Assembly (NCBI GenBank): GCA_029248485.1
Contig: JAQWJG010000002.1
Coordinates: forward strand, 1 to 5,043
Reading direction: 5' to 3'
Length of the DNA: 5,043 bases
Source: SAR86 cluster bacterium
GTDB taxonomy: Bacteria > Pseudomonadota > Gammaproteobacteria > SAR86 > D2472
Below the pieces are notes generated by a model. The model was not told where the DNA came from and made no database searches. It saw only the letters and a list, made by a program, of their open reading frames with translations. The position numbers and the translations under genes are program-made. This document shows positions 1 through 5,043 of the stretch, piece after piece (position 1 is the stretch's first letter; every line of letters begins with the position of its first letter).

Positions 1-29
1 CTTATAGGTTTAATTTTATTCTTACTCAC
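1..29 (-). CDS. Probable 5' end of the next operon gene (partial; possibly pheA)
   Basis: After the serC stop codon, the only frame open to the window edge on the minus strand begins with a GTG at 27-29 and reads V/M-S-K-N-K-I-K-P-I before the edge; the other two frames hit TAA or TGA at once. The start lies 4 nt after the serC stop. A weak ribosome binding site, GGATAA, sits inside the serC 3' end (37-39 is the GGA core) with a 7-nt spacer. A short, polar, lysine-rich start would suit the N-terminus of a PheA-type chorismate mutase/prephenate dehydratase, and pheA commonly follows gyrA-serC in Pseudomonas-like gammaproteobacteria. Nine codons cannot identify a product, so pheA is an expectation from gene order only. 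The stretch could also be plain spacer ahead of a later start. Confidence 0.4.
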
Positions 30-33
30 AACT

Positions 34-1107
34 TTATCCGTGCTTAGATTGAAAATCTCCCATGAAATTAATCAATGCGTCTACTGCTTCAATTGGAGTT
101 GCATTATAGATACTTGCTCTCATACCTCCAACTGATCTGTGTCCTTTTAGGTTTAGTAAACCCGCATTTTCTGCTTCATGCAAGAATTCAGAGTCTAATT
201 CTGAATTAGCTAAAAGAAAAGGAACATTCATAATAGATCTATTTTCTCTAGAAACTGGATTTGAATAAAAGTCTGATTGATCGATAAAATCATATAATTT
301 ACTTGCTTTAAGCTTGTTAATCTCTCCCATAGACTCCAAGCCTCCTCTATCCTTGAGCCACGCAAAAACTTTTCCTGATAAATACCAGGCAAAGGTAGGG
401 GGAGTATTAAACATTGAGTCAGCTTCTGCGTGTTTTGCATACTGAAGCATGCCGGGCAATTCTGAAGTGGCTTGGTTTAAAAAATCATTTTTAATAATGC
501 AGATAGTTAAACCAGCTGGACCAATATTCTTTTGAGCGCCCGCATAAATCATTGAAAACTTTGATACATCAATTAGCTCACTTAAAATAACTGAAGACAT
601 GTCTGATATTAATGGTGCATTAGAGGTTGGAGGATTATGCAATGCATTGCCCTGAATCGTCTCATTAGCAACATAATGAAGGTAAGCAGCATTTTCAGAA
701 CAGCTCCAACCCCTCTCATTTGGAACATTATTAAAATTTGATGACTCAGAACTAGTAACAATATTGATATCGATAATTTTCGAGGCTTCATTGATAGCTT
801 TTTTTGACCAGCTTCCAGATAGCACATAATCAGCAACACTTTTAGCTCCAAAATTCATTGGAACCATAGAGAATTGAAGCGTTGCGCCCCCTTGAAGAAA
901 AAGAACCTTATAATCACTTGGAATTTTTAACAAATCTATGAAATCTTGCCGAGCTTTATTGGCTATATCCATGTACTCAGTAGATCTATGGCTCATCTCC
1001 ATCACAGACATACCTGCATCCTGCCATTCCAGCATTTCAGCCTGAACTTCCTGCAAAACAGATTGTGGAATAGCAGCAGGGCCTGCCGAAAAATTCCACT
1101 TCCTCAT
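34..1107 (-). CDS. serC: Phosphoserine aminotransferase SerC
   Basis: This cytoplasmic PLP enzyme (class V aminotransferase family) moves the amino group of glutamate to 3-phosphohydroxypyruvate, giving phosphoserine, the second step of serine synthesis. In organisms with the PdxB route it also serves vitamin B6 synthesis. The protein has 357 residues, a normal full length. It opens with the family signature NFSAGPAA (residues 5-12). H40-R41 and H323-R324 match the substrate-phosphate contacts known in E. coli SerC. W100 should stack on the PLP ring, D169 in SDMSS should bind the pyridine nitrogen, and K193 in AGAQKN is the PLP-linking lysine. N234-T235 in NTPPT and R330 in GGMRAS complete the active site. 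The cofactor loop reads LQGGATLQF, the form I associate with Bacillus and Pseudomonas, rather than the E. coli GGGRGQF loop. The start is fixed by the family N-terminus, the overlap with the gyrA stop (TAATG) and a good ribosome binding site 6 nt upstream. All expected catalytic residues are present. Confidence 0.97.
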   Translation of the reverse strand: MRKWNFSAGPAAIPQSVLQEVQAEMLEWQDAGMSVMEMSHRSTEYMDIANKARQDFIDLLKIPSDYKVLFLQGGATLQFSMVPMNFGAKSVADYVLSGSWSKKAINEASKIIDINIVTSSESSNFNNVPNERGWSCSENAAYLHYVANETIQGNALHNPPTSNAPLISDMSSVILSELIDVSKFSMIYAGAQKNIGPAGLTICIIKNDFLNQATSELPGMLQYAKHAEADSMFNTPPTFAWYLSGKVFAWLKDRGGLESMGEINKLKASKLYDFIDQSDFYSNPVSRENRSIMNVPFLLANSELDSEFLHEAENAGLLNLKGHRSVGGMRASIYNATPIEAVDALINFMGDFQSKHG

Positions 1108-3644
1108 TACTCTTCCTCTTCTTCTGGAGGAATTCTGACGCCTTCTATTAACTTCTCGCCTTCTTTAGGAGTTATAACTTTAACCCCCTGAGTATTTCTG
1201 CCTAGGGTAGGAATTTGACTAATGGCTGTTCTAATTAATGTGCCTTTATCACTAATCAACATAATTCCATCGTTTTCATCCACTGATACAGCTGAGACCA
1301 TATTTCCATTTCTATCGCTGGTCTTTAATGCTATAACTCCCTGACCGCCTCTATTATATGAAGGGAAGTCTTCTAGCTTGGTTCTCTTTCCATAACCATT
1401 TTCAGATAAACATAAAATGGTTTTAGATGGATCGCCAATCATCAAAGAAATAACTTTCATGCCGTCTTTCAGAGTGATTCCTTTTACTCCTCGTGCAGTT
1501 CTGCCCATAGGGCGAACCTTTGATTCATGAAATCTAATTAATTTTCCAGAATAGGATGAAAGCAAAATATCATTGTCACCATTGGTAATCACAGTCCCAA
1601 CCAATTTATCATCATCATCTAATCGAATAGCCTTGATTCCGGACTTATATTTTTTATGAAATAAATTTAGGTTGGTTTTTTTCACAACGCCATTTCGAGT
1701 AGCCATGAAAATATATTTATCTTCTGAGAACTCTTCCACCGGTAAAATTTGTGTGACTGTTTCATCATCCTCAAGCTTCAGCATATTGACGAGAGGTCTA
1801 CCTTTAGAGGTCCTGCTTGCAACAGGAATTTCATAAACTTTCAGCCAAAAAACTTTACCTTTCGTTGTAAAGCATAAAAGCTGGCTATGAGAACTCAAAA
1901 CATATAAGTTTTGAATTAAGTCCTCTTCTTTAACTGAAGCCCCAGCCTTTCCCACGCCTCCTCTTCTCTGTTCCCTGTACTCATCAAGAGGCTGAGTTTT
2001 TGCATAACCACTTCTTGATAAAGTTAAAACTCTGGTTTCCTCGGGAATTAAATCTTCATTAGAAATATCATGGCGCGTATCATTAATATTTGTTTTTCGT
2101 TCATCGCCAAAATTTTCTCTTACTTCTATCAATTCATCTTTAATTAATTGTAAAAGCGTCTCCTTATCATCAAGAATTTTTTGGAGCTCTAAAATCACTT
2201 CTAAAATTTCATTAAATTCTGCTGAGAGATTGTCTTGCTCTAAACCAGTAAGTCTTCCAAGCCTTAATTCCAAGATAGACTTAGCTTGCTCAGGAGATAA
2301 TTTATAATTCTTCCCTTTGATTCCATATTCAGATGAAAGACCTTTAGGTCGACAAGCATCCTTCCCCGCCTTTTTAAGAATTGCTTCAATAGGGCCAGCT
2401 TTCCAAGATTTCTTGCATAATTCAGTTGCTGCAATTTTAGTATCTTTGGATTTCTTAATAATTTTAATTATCTCGTCAATGTTTGCTATTGCAACCATCA
2501 GTCCTTCAACAATGTGGCCTCGTTCTTTGGCTTTTCTTAAATCAAACTTTGTTCTTTTGGTGACAACGTCTTTTCTGTGTTTGATAAATTCCTGAAGTAT
2601 CTCTTTGATATTTAATACGCGAGGCTGGCCATCCACAAGAACAGTAAAGTTAATGCCAAAAGATTGCTCCAATTGCGATTGAGCAAATAAGTTATTCTCT
2701 AGAACTTCAACGGATTCTCCACGCTTAACTTCAATGACAACTCTCAAGCCATCTTTATCAGACTCATCTCTAATTTCGCTTATTCCATCGATTTTCTTGT
2801 CTTTTACCATTTCTGCAATTCTTTCAAGCATCTTGGCTTTATTAACCATGTAAGGTATTTCGTTAATTATTAAAGAGCTCTTTCCAGACTTATCTTCCTC
2901 TACAGAAGTTTTAGCGCGAACATGAATAATTCCTCTGCCAGTCTTATAACCCTCATAAATTCCAATTCTTCCGTCTATGGTTCCACCCGTTGGGAAATCA
3001 GGCCCAGTAATAATTTGGATGATCTCATCAATACTAGCTTTTGGGTTATCCAACAAAAGCAAGCAACCATTCAATACTTCTGTGAGATTGTGCGGAGGTG
3101 CATTTGTTGCCATCCCAACAGCAATACCTGACGAGCCATTAACTAGTAATGCTGGAATTCTTGTTGGCATAACATCTGGAATTTGCTCTGTACCATCATA
3201 GTTAGGAGAATAGCTTACTGTTTCTTTCTCAATATCATTGAGGATCATGTCTGTAATTTTTGCCATCCTCACTTCGGTATAACGCATCGCAGCTGGAGAA
3301 TCTCCATCTATTGAGCCGAAATTACCCTGCCCTTCAACCAAGGTGTATCTCATTGAAAAATCTTGCGCCATTCTGACCATTGCTTCATAAACAGCTGAGT
3401 CACCATGTGGATGGTACTTACCAATTACATCCCCTACGACTCTTGCTGATTTCTTATATGGTTGTCGATATGTATTTCTTAGGACATGTTGTGCATATAA
3501 AATCCTTCTATGAACAGGTTTTAAGCCGTCTCTTACATCTGGCAGGGCTCTGCCATGAATGACGCTCATTGCATAACTTAAGTAGGAAGTTTTTAGCTCA
3601 TCTTCGATGTTTATTGGTAAGATTTGTTTTGCAAAATCAGTCAT
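1107..3644 (-). CDS. gyrA: DNA gyrase subunit A
   Basis: GyrA is the DNA breakage-reunion and wrapping subunit of gyrase (A2B2 with GyrB), which introduces negative supercoils using ATP. The 845-residue protein is complete. The winged-helix and tower region carries the catalytic tyrosine Y122 with R121 in RYTEVRM, the E. coli positions. The quinolone-resistance region has S83 and an acidic E87 in GDSAVYEA; E. coli has D87. The coiled-coil gate spans about residues 350-510. The C-terminal DNA-wrapping beta-pinwheel (about 538-835) shows six repeats, recognisable at [44 protein letters not shown] and [12 protein letters not shown]. The GyrA-box is QRRGGVG (559-565), which identifies gyrase rather than ParC; its sixth residue is V where E. 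coli has K. The protein ends in PPEEEEE, about 30 residues shorter than E. coli GyrA (875), the difference lying in the acidic tail. The ATG at 3642-3644 has AAGGG 7 nt upstream and matches the family N-terminus. Confidence 0.98.
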   Translation of the reverse strand: MTDFAKQILPINIEDELKTSYLSYAMSVIHGRALPDVRDGLKPVHRRILYAQHVLRNTYRQPYKKSARVVGDVIGKYHPHGDSAVYEAMVRMAQDFSMRYTLVEGQGNFGSIDGDSPAAMRYTEVRMAKITDMILNDIEKETVSYSPNYDGTEQIPDVMPTRIPALLVNGSSGIAVGMATNAPPHNLTEVLNGCLLLLDNPKASIDEIIQIITGPDFPTGGTIDGRIGIYEGYKTGRGIIHVRAKTSVEEDKSGKSSLIINEIPYMVNKAKMLERIAEMVKDKKIDGISEIRDESDKDGLRVVIEVKRGESVEVLENNLFAQSQLEQSFGINFTVLVDGQPRVLNIKEILQEFIKHRKDVVTKRTKFDLRKAKERGHIVEGLMVAIANIDEIIKIIKKSKDTKIAATELCKKSWKAGPIEAILKKAGKDACRPKGLSSEYGIKGKNYKLSPEQAKSILELRLGRLTGLEQDNLSAEFNEILEVILELQKILDDKETLLQLIKDELIEVRENFGDERKTNINDTRHDISNEDLIPEETRVLTLSRSGYAKTQPLDEYREQRRGGVGKAGASVKEEDLIQNLYVLSSHSQLLCFTTKGKVFWLKVYEIPVASRTSKGRPLVNMLKLEDDETVTQILPVEEFSEDKYIFMATRNGVVKKTNLNLFHKKYKSGIKAIRLDDDDKLVGTVITNGDNDILLSSYSGKLIRFHESKVRPMGRTARGVKGITLKDGMKVISLMIGDPSKTILCLSENGYGKRTKLEDFPSYNRGGQGVIALKTSDRNGNMVSAVSVDENDGIMLISDKGTLIRTAISQIPTLGRNTQGVKVITPKEGEKLIEGVRIPPEEEEE
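1114..1118 (-). promoter_or_regulatory. Shine-Dalgarno site of serC, inside the gyrA 3' end
   Basis: On the minus strand the last gyrA codons are GAA GAA GAG GAA GAG followed by TAA, and the A of the stop begins the serC ATG. The GAGGA core lies 6 nt before that ATG, an ideal spacing. The same bases therefore encode the acidic C-terminus of GyrA and recruit ribosomes for serC. With a one-base stop/start overlap, translation of serC is probably coupled to termination on gyrA. Confidence 0.8.
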
Positions 3645-3651
3645 TTTTTAG

Positions 3652-3656
3652 CCCTT
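3652..3656 (-). promoter_or_regulatory. Shine-Dalgarno site of gyrA
   Basis: The minus strand reads AAGGG followed by a 7-nt spacer (CTAAAAA) and the gyrA ATG, which supports the chosen start. The site sits within a TTAAGGG word (3652-3658) that recurs upstream in the leader and is complementary to the CCCTTAA arm at 3693-3699, so it could be masked by base pairing. Confidence 0.7.
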
Positions 3657-3685
3657 AAAGCAATATTTTTTGTGTGCAGGAAATT

Positions 3686-3699
3686 CCCTTAATTAAGGG
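3686..3699. repeat. Perfect 14-bp palindrome in the gyrA leader
   Basis: CCCTTAATTAAGGG is exactly self-complementary. Allowing a 2-base bulge (3700-3701), the arms extend by five more pairs, AAATT at 3681-3685 with AATTT at 3702-3706. It could be the binding site of a dimeric regulator at the gyrA promoter, or a short RNA hairpin (5-bp stem, AATT loop). No T-run follows it on the minus strand, so it does not look like an intrinsic terminator for pntB. Confidence 0.6.
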
Positions 3700-3710
3700 T
3701 AAATTTTACC
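3698..3710. repeat. Second inverted repeat overlapping the palindrome
   Basis: GGTAAA, one central T, then TTTACC forms a 6-bp inverted repeat sharing its first two bases with the end of the 14-bp palindrome. It covers the candidate -10 element of gyrA. Two overlapping symmetrical elements could reflect an operator or alternative leader structures, although short AT-rich inverted repeats also arise by chance. Confidence 0.45.
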
Positions 3711-3711
3711 A
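3703..3711 (-). promoter_or_regulatory. Candidate extended -10 promoter for gyrA-serC
   Basis: The minus strand reads TGG-TAAAAT, an extended -10 motif (TGn before a hexamer with 5 of 6 matches to TATAAT). No good -35 box lies 16-18 bp upstream, which is tolerable for extended -10 promoters. Transcription would begin near 3694-3696, inside the 14-bp palindrome, leaving a leader of about 50 nt. This is a pattern match in AT-rich DNA and is not proven. Confidence 0.35.
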
Positions 3712-3726
3712 TACTTCAGGGGGATT

Positions 3727-5043
3727 TTAGTCTTTAAATTCAGCAACAATTTGGCCAATTGATTCCTTTGCATCGCCAAATAACATTCTAGTATTTTCTC
3801 TAAAAAATAACGGATTTTGAACTCCAGCAAAACCGGAAGACATGGATCTTTTTAGCACAAAAACCGTCTTAGCATTGTGGACTTCGATAATCGGCATTCC
3901 ATATATTGGACTGCCTTCTTCTTCAGTTGCAGAAGGATTGACAACATCGTTAGCGCCGATAACTATTGCAACATCTATGGTGTCCATGGATGGGTTTACA
4001 TCATCAGGCTCAGCAAGCAAATCATATGAAACGTTTGCTTCTGCTAGAAGAACATTCATATGACCAGGCATACGCCCAGCAACAGGGTGAATTCCATACT
4101 TTACCTCTGTTCCATTCTCTTCTAAGAGTTCTCCCATTTCTCGGACAACATGCTGGGCTTGAGCAACTGCCATACCATAGCCGGGAACCACCAAGACGCT
4201 AGATGCATTTTCAAGGATTAGGTATGCATCATCAGAGGTAATAGGCTTAACCTCACCCTGCTCCTCAGAAGAGCTTGCCTGACTAACAGATGCATATCCA
4301 ACAAATAAAATATTGGTGATAGTTCTATTCATGGCTTTAGCCATGATGATAGTCAAAATTAGTCCACTGGCTCCAACCAATGATCCAGCAACAATGAGTA
4401 CATTATTAAGTAACAATAAACCTGCAAACGCAGCTGCAATTCCTGAAAGAGAGTTAAGAAGAGAGATCACAACAGGCATATCTCCACCGCCTATCGGCAT
4501 CACAAACCCAATTCCAGCAACTAGAGTTAAGACTAAGAAAATCGCAAAATAAGATGGTACTTGTGGGATCAATCCAGAAAGAGAAGGCTCAGCTACTACA
4601 TATATTAAAGCAGGCATGCTGAGATAAAAGAATGATATAAAAATATTTGTAACCATGGAGCCTTTTCCAAGCTTAAGCTTTTCAGAAAGCTTTCCATAAG
4701 CTATCAAAGAACCAGAAAATGTGATGCCTCCGATATAGATAGTTAGCATTATCAAAGCATGCTGAAACATAGAGTTGCTCGGCTCGTTGAATTGAGACCA
4801 TGCAATTAGAAATGTTGCCAAGCCACCGAAACCATTAAATAAAGCTACCATCTCTGGAATAGCTGTCATTTTTACTTTAATAGCTATTAAAGAGCCTATA
4901 AGACCACCCAGTAAAACACCTGCAAGTATTATCTTTATATCTATCTCAAGACTTAAACAAGTTATTCCAACTGCAGAAAACATAGCGAGGGCAGATAAAT
5001 AATTTCCTTTAACTGCTGTAGCCTCCTTTCCAAGCATTTTTAT
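3727..5043 (-). CDS. pntB: NAD(P) transhydrogenase subunit beta, 5' end cut by window edge
   Basis: PntB is the membrane and NADP(H)-binding subunit of proton-translocating transhydrogenase, which with PntA couples proton entry to reduction of NADP+ by NADH. The frame stays open through 5043, reading I-K before the first Met at 5035-5037. That Met aligns with about residue 24 of E. coli PntB (462 aa), so it is internal and roughly 21 N-terminal residues are missing. Counting from it (436 residues), about eight hydrophobic helices fill residues 14-236, including the conserved GGDMPVV (D186), LLNSLSG (N195) and AKAMNR motifs. The NADP(H) domain follows a loop near 250-262, with GYGMAVAQAQ (286-295), GIHPVAGRMPGHMN (315-328), GANDVVNP (361-368, D364 matching E. 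coli D392) and KRSMSSGFAGVQNP (396-409). Asn68 stands where E. coli has the proton-path residue His91. The stop is 82 bp before gyrA, in the same direction. pntA is expected beyond the right edge. Confidence 0.96.
   Translation of the reverse strand: MKMLGKEATAVKGNYLSALAMFSAVGITCLSLEIDIKIILAGVLLGGLIGSLIAIKVKMTAIPEMVALFNGFGGLATFLIAWSQFNEPSNSMFQHALIMLTIYIGGITFSGSLIAYGKLSEKLKLGKGSMVTNIFISFFYLSMPALIYVVAEPSLSGLIPQVPSYFAIFLVLTLVAGIGFVMPIGGGDMPVVISLLNSLSGIAAAFAGLLLLNNVLIVAGSLVGASGLILTIIMAKAMNRTITNILFVGYASVSQASSSEEQGEVKPITSDDAYLILENASSVLVVPGYGMAVAQAQHVVREMGELLEENGTEVKYGIHPVAGRMPGHMNVLLAEANVSYDLLAEPDDVNPSMDTIDVAIVIGANDVVNPSATEEEGSPIYGMPIIEVHNAKTVFVLKRSMSSGFAGVQNPLFFRENTRMLFGDAKESIGQIVAEFKD

Noticed and set aside
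228..851. Two minus-strand open frames of 70 and 80 codons within serC
   Set aside because: They are alternative-frame shadows of serC; the serC frame carries all family motifs without interruption.
2317..2595. Plus-strand open frame of 92 codons inside gyrA
   Set aside because: It lies wholly within a strongly supported gene on the opposite strand, encodes no recognisable family, and its hydrophobic composition is what antisense of a charged region gives.
1107..3644. ParC (topoisomerase IV subunit A) instead of GyrA
   Set aside because: The GyrA-box QRRGGVG, a six-repeat C-terminal pinwheel and E. coli GyrA numbering of Y122 and S83 all point to gyrase; ParC lacks an intact box and usually has fewer blades.
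3681..3706. Intrinsic terminator after pntB
   Set aside because: The inverted repeat is AT-rich with only a short G-C stem and no run of T follows it on the minus strand, the direction of transcription. A regulatory or chance palindrome is more likely.
3661..3726. A -35/-10 pair using AATATT or TATTGC near 3661-3670
   Set aside because: No reasonable -35 box is found 16-18 bp upstream and the -10 match is poor, so the extended -10 at 3703-3711 is preferred.
4313..4552. Plus-strand open frame of 79 codons inside pntB
   Set aside because: It is antisense to conserved membrane helices of PntB and shows no domain of its own.
5035..5037. ATG as the true start of pntB (436-residue protein)
   Set aside because: The frame continues upstream through the window edge (I-K before the Met), and the Met aligns near residue 24 of E. 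coli PntB, after the first membrane segment should have appeared. The gene is truncated by the window, not naturally short.

Overview
The window holds three co-oriented housekeeping genes on the minus strand, plus the probable first codons of a fourth. Read in the direction of transcription (high to low coordinates), they are pntB (NAD(P) transhydrogenase beta subunit, cut by the right edge), gyrA (DNA gyrase subunit A), serC (phosphoserine aminotransferase), and at the left edge about nine codons of what is probably the next gene in the operon. Almost every base is coding. The only real intergenic gap is 82 bp between pntB and gyrA. I saw no tRNA, rRNA, mobile element, CRISPR array or phage signature.

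The organism looks like an AT-rich gammaproteobacterium, by eye roughly 35-40% GC. GyrA resembles gammaproteobacterial GyrA along its whole length, and its catalytic tyrosine falls at the same residue number as in E. coli. The gyrA-serC order is familiar from Pseudomonas-like gammaproteobacteria, where pheA, hisC or aroA genes usually follow. Low GC and tight packing would fit a streamlined marine lineage such as SAR86, but this is an inference from composition and gene order, not a demonstrated placement.

Layout: 1-29 is a probable 5' end of a downstream gene with a GTG start. 34-1107 is serC. 1107-3644 is gyrA, overlapping serC by one base in a TAATG stop/start. 3645-3726 is the gyrA leader, with two overlapping inverted repeats, a candidate extended -10 promoter and a Shine-Dalgarno site. 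3727-5043 is pntB, whose reading frame runs off the window; pntA is expected beyond it.

The genes do not form one pathway. PntB uses the proton-motive force to make NADPH, GyrA is half of the supercoiling enzyme, and SerC makes phosphoserine for serine and possibly pyridoxal phosphate. gyrA and serC are almost certainly co-transcribed and translationally coupled; the poly-glutamate tail codons of gyrA also supply the serC ribosome binding site. The gyrA leader is the most interesting part: the same 7-base word occurs three times in 48 bp, so that the gyrA ribosome binding site could in principle be paired and masked. I found no convincing sign of a wholly new biological system.
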